Counted from the stretch's first letter, positions 16,392 through 23,955 are shown. The stretch: 23,990 nt of DNA from an uncultured Lachnospiraceae bacterium (GCA_910585905.1 CAJUID010000043.1:1-23990); one strand, 5' to 3'. Made by a program: numbers and translations. Notes: a model not told the origin generated them from the letters alone.

Positions 16392-16419
16392 AATCTTAAA
16401 AAGTGATAGAAATCTTGTT

Positions 16420-16448
16420 TTGGTTGCGTAATAATAGGTGTATATACA
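16420..16448 (+). promoter_or_regulatory. Candidate sigma-A promoter of the first ECF sigma operon
   Basis: TTGGTT (16420-16425) and TATACA (16443-16448) are separated by exactly 17 bases, a plausible vegetative promoter. Transcription would start near 16455, which falls inside the palindrome at 16453-16466, leaving a leader of about 85 nt before the ATG at 16542. Confidence 0.4.
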
Positions 16449-16452
16449 AAAT

Positions 16453-16466
16453 GCTGATGCATCAGC
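16453..16466. promoter_or_regulatory. 14-bp perfect palindrome, possible operator
   Basis: GCTGATGCATCAGC is a perfect palindrome without a spacer, overlapping the predicted start of transcription of the sigma operon. A dimeric repressor bound here would block initiation. No regulator family is assigned to this sequence. Confidence 0.4.
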
Positions 16467-16541
16467 GCAGGCGGTGGGCAGTAATATCGGGGGTATCAAT
16501 GAATTAGAAAAGGTTCATTAGCCAAGAAAGCGGGATGATAT

Positions 16542-17093
16542 ATGAGAATAGGGGAGAACAACTATATTAAGCAATTATGTTTAAAGAATGAAGCGGCTCT
16601 GGTTTATGTCATCGATAGTTATGGAGGATTGTTGAAGTCAGTTATCACAAAACACCTTTTTGCTATGCCAGACAGGGTAGAGGAGTGCTTAAATGATGTG
16701 CTGCTAAGTATTTGGGAGAATATCTCATCGTTTGATGAGGAGAGGAATTCTTTTAAAAACTGGGCAGCGGCGGTTGCAAGGTATCAGGCAATTGATTATC
16801 TGAGGAAATATCAGCGGGAACTGCAGCAAGTTGAGATAGAGGATACTTTGGTATCAGAAGAAGATATGATGTTTGAGCGGCTGATTGACGAGGAGATATC
16901 CGAAGAGATGGAGAGCATGTTAAGCTGTCTGAATGAAAAGGACCGTATTCTTTTCTGGAAATTGTATGTGGAAGAGAAGCCAATGGATGAAGTCAGCCGG
17001 GAAACAGGGATGAAAAAGGAAGTAATCTATAACCGGCTGTCCCGCGGCAAACGGCGTATCAGAAAGCGATATCTGAAGGAAATGGAGGCGTGA
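16542..17093 (+). CDS. ECF-type RNA polymerase sigma factor
   Basis: This 183-residue sigma-70 family protein has only regions 2 and 4, the extracytoplasmic-function layout. Region 2 spans about 20-95 (core-binding stretch VEECLNDVLLSIWENISSFD, then WAAAVARYQAIDYLRK for -10 recognition). Region 4 spans about 122-178, with a helix-turn-helix in EKPMDEVSRETGMKKEVIYNRLSRGKRRI. The linker between them is acidic. The start has only a weak ribosome binding site (GCGGGAT). The gene is four bases ahead of its likely membrane-bound anti-sigma partner, so the pair forms a classic signal-responsive unit. The target promoters are not evident, and the gene's own promoter looks vegetative rather than ECF-like. 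Confidence 0.9.
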   Translation: MRIGENNYIKQLCLKNEAALVYVIDSYGGLLKSVITKHLFAMPDRVEECLNDVLLSIWENISSFDEERNSFKNWAAAVARYQAIDYLRKYQRELQQVEIEDTLVSEEDMMFERLIDEEISEEMESMLSCLNEKDRILFWKLYVEEKPMDEVSRETGMKKEVIYNRLSRGKRRIRKRYLKEMEA

Positions 17094-17097
17094 AGAG

Positions 17098-18246
17098 ATG
17101 GACAAAAGGATTTGTGAGTTATTGAATGATGTGGAAGTTAATTTTAACAAATATGAGGCGGCGGAATTGTCTCCAATTGAAAAAAAGAGGCTGAAAAAAA
17201 GTGTGTTATGGGAGGTAAATCATATGAATAAAAATAGACGGTCAAATGGAACAAAGAAGGGATGGAAGATTGCAGGAGTCGCTGCAGCTGCATGTATGGC
17301 AGTTTCTGTTGTTGCGGTGGGGAGCAATCCGGTTGCGGCAAGAGAGCTGTTTAGCCAGACATTCCAGAAGATTATTTCAGGAACAGAAGGTGAAAAGCAT
17401 GGCGATGAATTAAAAGAAATCTACACAAAGATTGGAAAAGAGTCTGTACCTGCAAAGGCAGAAGGGCAAAAGAGCATTTTAGAAATGGAAGATTCCGGGG
17501 TGACAATGCGTGTATCCGATATCTACTGTGATGGATTTATGCTGTATTATACTCTTGAGGTAAAAACGGACCATCAGGAACTAACACAAAAAAGCGTTGA
17601 CGCACTTTCTACATTTATTGATGGCAAGGACTATTCATCCAAAATTATGATTGACGGAAATGATGAGTCATTTCCAATCCAATTCAAGAAGCAGTCTGAT
17701 GGGACATTTACCGCAGTACAGAGTTATAATTGCTATACAATGGAAAATCCAAAGGAATATCAGAATGGGGATGTGATTCCGGTAGACATTGACATCACTC
17801 AATTTTCTGGCTGGGACTATGATCAGCATGATGAGAACGGGGAATATGTACACACAGAGGCTGTAAAAGGGGATTGGAACCTTTCTTTTGAGGCTGTGGT
17901 GGATACTTCCAAAAATGTTACGAAAAGGGTAGAGAAGGAAAATAATGGCGTAAGGATTGGAAAGGTGACCAGGACAAAGGCGGCGTTAAACCTTGAAATA
18001 GAACTTCCAGATTTTTCATCCGAGCCATTTAATGATAAGTATAATGACCCAGATATTTCCATTTTGGGAAAAGACGGGAAAGATATCCAGTGGCTAAGCG
18101 ATTATATTGAAATGAATAAAGATGGAAGCTCTGTTCTATATCTGACACTTCTTGATGATGGAGGAGAGGACTATAAGTTAGTAGTAACAAATAAAAATGG
18201 AGATGGAAGAAAATTTGCAGAAATCAGCTTTCAAGTAAAGAGATAA
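17098..18246 (+). CDS. DUF4179-type membrane anti-sigma factor
   Basis: This is a 382-residue single-pass membrane protein. A charged cytoplasmic part (1-55), which would bind the sigma factor encoded just upstream, is followed by one membrane segment (about 57-76, WKIAGVAAAACMAVSVVAVG) and a long extracellular part (77-382) rich in beta strands. The region just after the membrane, VAARELFSQTFQKI, and the following domain match the DUF4179 layout seen in many Firmicute ECF operons. The extracellular part would sense an envelope signal and release the sigma factor by conformational change or proteolysis; that mechanism is inferred from related systems. Its start lies four bases after the sigma stop, with GGAGG upstream. 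A strong terminator follows, so the operon has two genes. Confidence 0.8.
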   Translation: MDKRICELLNDVEVNFNKYEAAELSPIEKKRLKKSVLWEVNHMNKNRRSNGTKKGWKIAGVAAAACMAVSVVAVGSNPVAARELFSQTFQKIISGTEGEKHGDELKEIYTKIGKESVPAKAEGQKSILEMEDSGVTMRVSDIYCDGFMLYYTLEVKTDHQELTQKSVDALSTFIDGKDYSSKIMIDGNDESFPIQFKKQSDGTFTAVQSYNCYTMENPKEYQNGDVIPVDIDITQFSGWDYDQHDENGEYVHTEAVKGDWNLSFEAVVDTSKNVTKRVEKENNGVRIGKVTRTKAALNLEIELPDFSSEPFNDKYNDPDISILGKDGKDIQWLSDYIEMNKDGSSVLYLTLLDDGGEDYKLVVTNKNGDGRKFAEISFQVKR

Positions 18247-18292
18247 GGAAGTTTACATTGAATCAGATTGGTTAGCAAGGGGAAAGGGCATT

Positions 18293-18341
18293 AAAAAAAG
18301 TGCAGTTTTTGTTGATATCGGACAAAAACTGCACTTTTTTT
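18293..18341 (+). terminator. Strong terminator after the first ECF operon
   Basis: This is a perfect 20-bp stem (18293-18312 with 18322-18341) with a 9-nt loop. The GC-bearing core GTGCAG/CTGCAC is flanked by an A-run before and a T-run after, so it can work in both directions. It separates the two ECF sigma operons, and the next gene starts 83 bases later. No clear promoter for that gene was found in 18342-18423. Confidence 0.9.
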
Positions 18342-18423
18342 GATAAGATAAATGAAAGAGAGAAAATTTTTCGCACATCTCCTTTTTTGGTACGTTAATC
18401 ATAATAGAAGGGAGGAATCTTGT

Positions 18424-18879
18424 ATGTCAATGGAATTGGAAGAGCAGTATGACCACATTTACCGATACTGTTATTTTCGTCTGCGGGACGCCGGCAAAGC
18501 AGAAGATATTACACAGGAGACCTTTCTTCGATATCTAGAGAGTGACAGTTATAGGGATACTGGGCGGCCGCTGGCGTTTTTATATACTGTTGCCAGAAAT
18601 CTTTGCATTGATGAGATGCGCCGCAAGAAGATGGAATCGCTGCCAGAGGAATTGCCAGGGGAGAATAAAGAGGACAGCATGTTAGATGCTATTATGCTGC
18701 GGCAGGCTCTTCATGACCTGGATAGTGAAGAGAGGGAGTTAATCTTGCTTCGGTATGTCAATGAAGTTCCGGTTGCAGATATGGCAAAGATTTACGGAAA
18801 ATCCAGATATGCGCTTTATCGTGAGACAAAGAAAATTTTGCAGAAATTAGAGAGGAGGATGACGCATGGACAAATATAG
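18424..18879 (+). CDS. Second ECF-type RNA polymerase sigma factor
   Basis: This 151-residue sigma factor has region 2 at about 8-70 (AGKAEDITQETFLRYLE, then FLYTVARNLCIDEMRRKK) and region 4 at about 92-145 (LDSEERELILLRYVNEVPVADMAKIYGKSRYALYR). The start at 18424 is chosen because GGGAGG lies eight bases upstream. An in-frame ATG at 18352 would add 24 residues unlike any sigma factor and sits at the edge of the terminator. The next gene overlaps it by 14 bases, so the operon is tightly coupled. It differs clearly from the first sigma factor in this window, so they are not recent duplicates. Confidence 0.9.
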   Translation: MSMELEEQYDHIYRYCYFRLRDAGKAEDITQETFLRYLESDSYRDTGRPLAFLYTVARNLCIDEMRRKKMESLPEELPGENKEDSMLDAIMLRQALHDLDSEERELILLRYVNEVPVADMAKIYGKSRYALYRETKKILQKLERRMTHGQI

Positions 18880-19591
18880 CAAGGAGCAGCTTAAACGGCT
18901 ATTTGAAGCGCCAGAACCGATTGGAAAAAGAAAGTTTTTTAGAGAAATTGAGCCTGGGCCAGTGGGGATTGGGCAGATCCTTGGAATACAGTTTTCTTAT
19001 GTTTCCAGTTGGTCATGGGTGGCAGCGTTCTTAATGTTTGGTGTAGTAGTATATCTAAGCCATTTCAACAGGCAGGGGATGTTGTGTGTAGCTCTTTCTA
19101 TGATGCCTCTTCTGGTTTTGGCTGGGGTATCGGAGTGTGTCCGATCTTCTACTTATGGTATGGAAGAACTTGAGATGTCATCCAGATTTTCTTTGAAAAG
19201 CATTTTATTAGCGCGTATGGTAATAGTCGGGATGGAGGATATCGTGATTGCTTTATTATTTGCTTGGATTGTGGGCGATGAATATGGAAAGATGGCGGGG
19301 CAGGGAAGTTTTCTTAGGACAATGGTCTATTTATTTGTGCCATATTTGCTGACGGCCTCTGGAAGCCTCTGGGTTGTCAGAAATTTTGCCGGAAAAGAGA
19401 ATTTATATATCTGTGCGGGATTTGCTTTGGTGGTTAGTGTGATGGCATTTTGCAGCACAACAAATTTCTGGTGGATTTATCAAGAAAACTATCTGCCCGC
19501 GTGGTTGGGAGCCATTATGGTATTAGGAGGATTAACGCTTTATGAAGGCAAAAAGATGCTTTATAGAAATGGGGGATTGATATGGAATTAA
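18866..19591 (+). CDS. Polytopic membrane protein of a sigma/ABC operon
   Basis: This 241-residue protein has a charged cytoplasmic N-terminus of about 50 residues and then about six membrane segments over 50-235. I do not recognise its family with confidence. Its start (ribosome binding site GAGGAGG) overlaps the sigma gene by 14 bases and its end overlaps the ABC ATPase gene by 10. Two roles fit this position: anti-sigma factor, with the N-terminal part gripping the sigma factor, or a second membrane subunit of the ABC transporter. No separate anti-sigma gene is present, which makes the first role attractive. No catalytic motif is seen. Confidence 0.75.
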   Translation: MDKYSKEQLKRLFEAPEPIGKRKFFREIEPGPVGIGQILGIQFSYVSSWSWVAAFLMFGVVVYLSHFNRQGMLCVALSMMPLLVLAGVSECVRSSTYGMEELEMSSRFSLKSILLARMVIVGMEDIVIALLFAWIVGDEYGKMAGQGSFLRTMVYLFVPYLLTASGSLWVVRNFAGKENLYICAGFALVVSVMAFCSTTNFWWIYQENYLPAWLGAIMVLGGLTLYEGKKMLYRNGGLIWN

Positions 19592-20304
19592 ATGTAAACC
19601 GTCTTTCAAAACAATACAAAAATAAAATTGCGGTTGACCGCGTTTCCTACACATTTGAAGAGGGGATATACGGGCTTTTGGGGGCGAATGGGGCTGGAAA
19701 AACTACATTTATGAGAATGTTATGCGGTATTTTGGAACCTACTAGCGGGGAAGTTTCTTATAATGGGATTAGCGTGGCAGCGGAAGAATACCGTGCGGCC
19801 TTAGGATATCTGCCGCAGGATTTTGGGTATTATCCGGGATTTACAGGGTATGATTTTCTTCTTTATATGGCGGCGCTTAAGGGCCTTGGACGGGGACACG
19901 CAAAGAAAAAGGCGAAGGAACTGCTTCGGTTTGTTTCCTTGGAGGATATGGCAAAAAAGAAGATAAAAACATATTCCGGCGGGATGAAGCAGCGGCTAGG
20001 AATTGCGCAGGCACTTTTGAATGATCCGAAAATATTGATATTAGATGAGCCAACGGCAGGGCTTGACCCAAAGGAGCGCGTGCGTTTTCGAAATTTGTTA
20101 GAAGGGCTTGGCCGGGATACAATTGTTGTGCTGTCTACCCATATTGTTTCGGATGTGGATAAGATTGCAGATGCTATTTTGCTCATGAAAGATGGACAGA
20201 TGATTTTTCAGGGAAAAAGGGAAGAGATACCAGGGGATTTGGAAGAATTTTATATGGAACAGTTTGAAGATGAGGAGAGGAGTGGGGAAAATGAGGCAGT
20301 ATAG
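19582..20304 (+). CDS. ABC transporter ATP-binding protein
   Basis: This 240-residue ABC ATPase of the drug/peptide export type has Walker A GANGAGKTT (about 33-41), the Q-loop at LPQDFGY, signature YSGGMKQRLGIAQAL, Walker B ILILDEPTAGLDP and the H-loop at STHIVSD. All catalytic residues are present. The ribosome binding site GGGGGA lies just before the ATG, and the start overlaps the preceding membrane-protein gene by 10 bases. The 3' end overlaps the permease gene by 14 bases. It should power the permease encoded next; the C-terminal tail is acidic. The cargo is unknown. Confidence 0.92.
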   Translation: MELNVNRLSKQYKNKIAVDRVSYTFEEGIYGLLGANGAGKTTFMRMLCGILEPTSGEVSYNGISVAAEEYRAALGYLPQDFGYYPGFTGYDFLLYMAALKGLGRGHAKKKAKELLRFVSLEDMAKKKIKTYSGGMKQRLGIAQALLNDPKILILDEPTAGLDPKERVRFRNLLEGLGRDTIVVLSTHIVSDVDKIADAILLMKDGQMIFQGKREEIPGDLEEFYMEQFEDEERSGENEAV

Positions 20305-21577
20305 GACACTTTTAGGATATGAGATGAAGAAAATATGCTGCAGGAGGAGCACATGGATTACAATTGCGGTGTTGGTTCTTGCTTTTCTGGTCTCTGTTAC
20401 ATTGACATGGAATATGTCTTACACACATATATTACAGGCGCAGGAGGATGATGGGACAGGGCAGGAGGAAAACGAGGGGTGGTATGATACGTATGCACAG
20501 AGAAAGGCGAGAGAACGGAAAAATGGCATCTATTGGTCAGGAAGAAAAATAGATGATGCATTGCTTATGGATATTTTTAAAGGATATGAGGATACAAAGG
20601 ATAAGATTGGGACGGTAGGTAATATAAAGGATATAGAACATTTTACAAAAGAACTGGAGCGTTTTGAATTGTTAGAAAGTACCTTGGATGCTATTGCCGG
20701 GACAGAGGGGATTTTGCCACAGTCATATTACATGCAGGAGTCTGGCAGGCTGACGGAAGAAAAATTATATCAGAGAAGGGATGCGGTAGTGGAGGAACAT
20801 CAAGCGTCATATAAATTAACGAAGGACGAGTGTAGCTATTGGCAGCAAAAAGAAAAATCACTTACAAAGCCATTTACTTATCAGTATGCAGATGGATTTT
20901 ACCAGATGATCAGTATGAACGGTGTTTATATGGTGGCACTGTTTTCGAGTTTTCTGCTTGCAGTAGTAGTCAGCCGGATTTTTGCAGAAGAACACCAGCG
21001 CAGGTTGGACCAGATTATTTTATGCAGCCGCTTTGGAAGGGAAAAGCTTTATTTTGTTAAAATCGTTGCAGGGAGTTTATTTGCGTTTTTTGCCACAAGT
21101 ATTATGGCTGGGGTTGTTATGGCAGTTACGTTTATTTGTTATGGAACAGAAGGATTTTCGGCTGTGATTCAGCTGATTGCAGGGTGGTACTCTTATCCCC
21201 TGACGGTTGGGCAGATTCTTCTTATTATGCTTGGAATCTGTGTTATATCTGCACTGCTTACAAGTATTTTTATTATGGTAGTTTCGGAGAAATTTCGGAG
21301 CAGCATGGCAGGGATGGTGATTGCAGTCTTAACAGTTGGAGCTGCGAGGATTATTGTGATTCCAAGGGAGTTCCGCTTGCTGTCGCAGGTCTGGAATTTT
21401 TTCCCGATGAACCTGTTAAAGATAGATCAGGGTTTTTTGGATGTAAGACTGGTTTCTGTTTTTGGGGTAAAAATGACAATCTGGCAATTTGCTCCTATTT
21501 TGTATCTTATCTTAGGGATTATACTTGTGCTGCTTGGAAAGAGGTGCTATAGTCGGTATCAGGTTCAGGGGAGATAG
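20291..21577 (+). CDS. ABC-2 type transporter permease
   Basis: This 428-residue membrane protein has one N-terminal membrane segment (about 21-41), a large hydrophilic region of about 170 residues predicted to face outside, then about five membrane segments (220-418). This is the common layout of ABC-2 permeases with an extracellular insert, several of which export or resist antimicrobial peptides. The start at 20291 is preferred over an in-frame ATG at 20264, with AGGAG eight bases upstream, and overlaps the ATPase gene by 14 bases. It is the last gene of the four-gene operon. Confidence 0.88.
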   Translation: MRQYRTLLGYEMKKICCRRSTWITIAVLVLAFLVSVTLTWNMSYTHILQAQEDDGTGQEENEGWYDTYAQRKARERKNGIYWSGRKIDDALLMDIFKGYEDTKDKIGTVGNIKDIEHFTKELERFELLESTLDAIAGTEGILPQSYYMQESGRLTEEKLYQRRDAVVEEHQASYKLTKDECSYWQQKEKSLTKPFTYQYADGFYQMISMNGVYMVALFSSFLLAVVVSRIFAEEHQRRLDQIILCSRFGREKLYFVKIVAGSLFAFFATSIMAGVVMAVTFICYGTEGFSAVIQLIAGWYSYPLTVGQILLIMLGICVISALLTSIFIMVVSEKFRSSMAGMVIAVLTVGAARIIVIPREFRLLSQVWNFFPMNLLKIDQGFLDVRLVSVFGVKMTIWQFAPILYLILGIILVLLGKRCYSRYQVQGR

Positions 21578-21637
21578 GACGAAAGAGGATTCAATATGTG
21601 TTTCGTTTAAATAAAATGTAGTTTAAGAATTTATAAC

Positions 21638-21683
21638 TTCAGCCCAGAATATGCAGCTTTTGCATGGTTCTGGGCTGAAATTT
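21638..21683. terminator. Bidirectional terminator between the ABC operon and rfbB
   Basis: A 12-bp perfect stem, TTCAGCCCAGAA (21638-21649) with TTCTGGGCTGAA (21668-21679), encloses an 18-nt loop that itself contains ATGCA/TGCAT. It lies between convergent genes ending at 21577 (plus) and 21701 (minus). T- and A-rich flanks support termination for both. The rest of 21578-21700 shows nothing else. Confidence 0.8.
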
Positions 21684-21700
21684 GCTTGTCTTACTATAAA

Positions 21701-22723
21701 TTATAATCGGTTTCCGTACATTTTTTCATAATAGTTTGCGTATTCTCCAGAAATGATATTTTCCCACCAAGTACGGTTTTCCAGGTACCAGTCTACGGTT
21801 TTCTGGATTCCAACTTCAAAGGTCGTTTCTGGAAGCCATCCTAGCTCCCCATGAATCTTTGTCGGGTCAATGGCATAGCGGCGGTCATGTCCTGGACGGT
21901 CTGTTACGTAGGTAATCAGTTCTTCAGATTTTCCAAGTTTATCAAGAACCGTTTTTACGACTTCAAGGTTTGTTTTTTCGTTATGCCCGCCGATATTATA
22001 GATTTCGCCTACGGAACCTTTGCGGATAATTAAATCAATTGCACTGCAATGGTCTTCTACATAGAGCCAGTCACGCACATTTTCTCCTTTGCCATAGACT
22101 GGGATTTTCTTATTATTTAAGACATTGGATATAATAAGTGGAATCAATTTTTCTGGAAAATGATATGGCCCATAATTGTTTGAGCAGCGCGAGATGGTAC
22201 AAGGAAGCTGATATGTCCTTGTGTAAGCTTGTACCAACAAATCCGCAGATGCCTTAGAAGCAGAATAAGGGCTGGAGGTATGGATTGGTGTTGTTTCCGT
22301 AAAGAATAAATCTGGACGGTCTAACGGTAAATCACCATAAACTTCATCTGTAGATACTTGGTGATAGCGTGTAATGCCATATTCCCTGCAGGCATCTAAC
22401 ATAACGCTTGTACCTATAATATTTGTGCGAAGAAAAATCTCTGGGTCTGTAATGGAGCGGTCTACATGGCTTTCTGCTGCAAAGTTTACTACAATGTCTG
22501 GTTTTTCTTCCTGAAATATTTTGTAAATTGCTTCCCGATCGGCTATATCGGCCTGAAAAAATTTAAAGTTTGGTTTGTCCATAATAGGCGCCAGTGTTTC
22601 TAGATTGCCGGCATAGGTTAGCTTATCAATGCAAAGGATTGTATCCTCTGGATATTTTTTGGTCATATAGTGGCAGAAGTTTCCGCCGATAAAGCCGGCT
22701 CCGCCTGTTACGATAATATTCAT
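21701..22723 (-). CDS. rfbB: dTDP-glucose 4,6-dehydratase
   Basis: This enzyme converts dTDP-glucose to dTDP-4-keto-6-deoxyglucose with bound NAD+, the second step toward dTDP-rhamnose and related sugars for cell-surface glycans. The 340-residue protein has the normal length. NAD-binding TGGAGFIG (6-13), the active-site STDEVYGD (124-131, with the Asp-Glu acid/base pair) and YSASK (Y153, K157) are intact. GGAGGGG lies just before the ATG. It follows rfbA after 44 bases and closes the operon. rfbC and rfbD, needed for dTDP-rhamnose, are not adjacent on this side, so the pathway end point is not fixed by this window. Confidence 0.97.
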   Translation of the reverse strand: MNIIVTGGAGFIGGNFCHYMTKKYPEDTILCIDKLTYAGNLETLAPIMDKPNFKFFQADIADREAIYKIFQEEKPDIVVNFAAESHVDRSITDPEIFLRTNIIGTSVMLDACREYGITRYHQVSTDEVYGDLPLDRPDLFFTETTPIHTSSPYSASKASADLLVQAYTRTYQLPCTISRCSNNYGPYHFPEKLIPLIISNVLNNKKIPVYGKGENVRDWLYVEDHCSAIDLIIRKGSVGEIYNIGGHNEKTNLEVVKTVLDKLGKSEELITYVTDRPGHDRRYAIDPTKIHGELGWLPETTFEVGIQKTVDWYLENRTWWENIISGEYANYYEKMYGNRL

Positions 22724-22767
22724 ATAGTTCCCCTCCGTAATTATTAAATAGTAACCATAAAGTGTAT

Positions 22768-23646
22768 TTAATATAAAATTTTTCCTTCGGCAACTTGTTT
22801 TAAGTGTTTGCCGTAATTAGATTTGCCATACTGGTTTGCAGAAGCTAACAGTTTTTCCTTATCAATCCATCCATTTTTATATGCAATTTCTTCTACAGCT
22901 GATATCTTGATTCCCTGACGGTTTTCGAGGACACGGACGAATTCAGTGGCATCTGCCAGGGCATCCATTGTGCCGGTATCAAGCCAGGCATAACCGCGTC
23001 CAAGTGTAATTACATCAAGTGTTCCATCCTCAAGGTACATTTTGTTCAAATCTGTGATTTCTAATTCACCGCGGGCGGATGGTTTTACTTCTTTTGCTTT
23101 TTTAACAACGTTACTGTCGTAAAAATATAGTCCGGTTACACAGTAATTTGATTTTGGATGTTTTGGTTTCTCTTCAATGGAAATCGCTTTGCCGTTTTCG
23201 TCAAATTCTACAATTCCAAATCGCTCTGGGTCTTCTACGTAATAGCCGAATACAGTTGCACCTTTTTCTTTTTTTGCTGCATTTTGTAAATGCTTTGAAA
23301 GGCCGCTTCCATAAAAAATATTGTCGCCAAGAATCATAGCACAGGAATCATTGCCAATAAACTCTTCGCCAAGCAAAAATGCCTGGGCAAGCCCATCCGG
23401 TGAAGGCTGGATTTTGTATTGCAGGTGAATTCCTAATTGGCTGCCGTCGCCGAGAAGACGTTCAAAATTTGGCAGGTCGGTCGGTGTAGAGATAATTAAG
23501 ATATCTCTAATTCCAGCCAGCATCAGGGTTGACAGTGGGTAATAAATCATTGGTTTGTCATATACAGGAAGAAGCTGCTTTGATGTAACCATTGTCAGTG
23601 GATATAGTCTGGTGCCAGAGCCACCGGCAAGAATAATTCCTTTCAT
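22768..23646 (-). CDS. rfbA: Glucose-1-phosphate thymidylyltransferase
   Basis: This enzyme joins glucose-1-phosphate and dTTP to give dTDP-glucose and pyrophosphate, the entry step of the dTDP-deoxysugar pathway. The 292-residue product has the usual length for the family. It shows the nucleotide-binding LAGGSGTRLYPLT near the start, PVYDKPMIYYPLS, ILGDNIFYG and EEKPKHPKSNY. The start at 23646 is chosen because AGGAGG lies seven bases upstream and the protein then begins at the family's normal MKGIILAGG. A longer frame from 23718 would add 24 unrelated residues encoded in the leader. Confidence 0.97.
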   Translation of the reverse strand: MKGIILAGGSGTRLYPLTMVTSKQLLPVYDKPMIYYPLSTLMLAGIRDILIISTPTDLPNFERLLGDGSQLGIHLQYKIQPSPDGLAQAFLLGEEFIGNDSCAMILGDNIFYGSGLSKHLQNAAKKEKGATVFGYYVEDPERFGIVEFDENGKAISIEEKPKHPKSNYCVTGLYFYDSNVVKKAKEVKPSARGELEITDLNKMYLEDGTLDVITLGRGYAWLDTGTMDALADATEFVRVLENRQGIKISAVEEIAYKNGWIDKEKLLASANQYGKSNYGKHLKQVAEGKILY

Positions 23647-23690
23647 TGTCGTCCTCCTTTTTATTCTCATATAAGAAATTTTTCCATAAC

Positions 23691-23728
23691 TTGGCAGTTG
23701 CCAATAAAAATGCGTCACTTGGAAGTTG
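23691..23728. promoter_or_regulatory. Palindrome and direct repeat in the rfbA leader
   Basis: TTGGCAGTTGCCAA (23691-23704) is an inverted repeat with a 2-base centre. Part of it recurs as a direct repeat: CTTGGCAGTTG at 23690-23700 and CTTGGAAGTTG at 23718-23728, 10 of 11 bases identical. It lies in the transcribed leader 45-80 bases before the rfbA start, where it could act as an operator or an RNA structure. No known riboswitch was recognised. Confidence 0.35.
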
Positions 23729-23742
23729 ATTCACGCTCAATC

Positions 23743-23810
23743 GCCAAGTCCAAAAGAACTTTTAGTTCCTTGCACTCATTGCGTTAGCATTGTTGCGTGC
23801 GCAAGAATAA
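23743..23810 (-). repeat. Intergenic repeat element, copy B, at the 5' end of the rfbA leader
   Basis: This is the minus-strand counterpart of 14990-15057, 68 nt without gaps and about 80% identical. The central hairpin (23753-23771) is kept here with one G-U pair in place of G-C. The copy begins just downstream of the TATAAT at 23820-23815, so it would be the first part of the rfbA-rfbB transcript. That position suggests a leader RNA or small RNA, though a mobile repeat that landed there is possible. Confidence 0.6.
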
Positions 23811-23814
23811 ATCT

Positions 23815-23844
23815 ATTATAGCATAAGTTTTTCGATTTCGGCAA
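23815..23844 (-). promoter_or_regulatory. Strong promoter of the rfbA-rfbB operon
   Basis: On the minus strand TATAAT (23820-23815) carries the TGn extension (TGCTATAAT), and TTGCCG (23844-23839) stands 18 bases upstream as a fair -35. Transcription would start near 23808 and yield a leader of about 160 nt before the rfbA ATG at 23646. Confidence 0.65.
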
Positions 23845-23870
23845 TAAAATTTTCCATTTGACTTTCCCCA

Positions 23871-23955
23871 TTTTTTGAAGAAGATACTCTGCAGTTGTCG
23901 ATAGGCAGAGCAGTTTCGCCAATTTTGCTCTGTGATTGCATGATTCTTCAAAAAA
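23871..23955. other. Nested inverted repeats upstream of the rfbA promoter
   Basis: TTTTTTGAAGAA (23871-23882) and TTCTTCAAAAAA (23944-23955) are a perfect 12-bp inverted repeat. Inside it CAGAGCA (23906-23912) pairs with TGCTCTG (23926-23932). No gene with support was found between 23821 and the end of the window at 23990. The structure might be the terminator or leader of a gene beyond the edge, or a regulatory site of the rfbA promoter. Confidence 0.4.

Noticed and set aside
18352..18423. In-frame ATG adding 24 residues to the second sigma factor
   Set aside because: The extra residues are unlike sigma factors, there is no good ribosome binding site, and a strong GGGAGG precedes the ATG at 18424.
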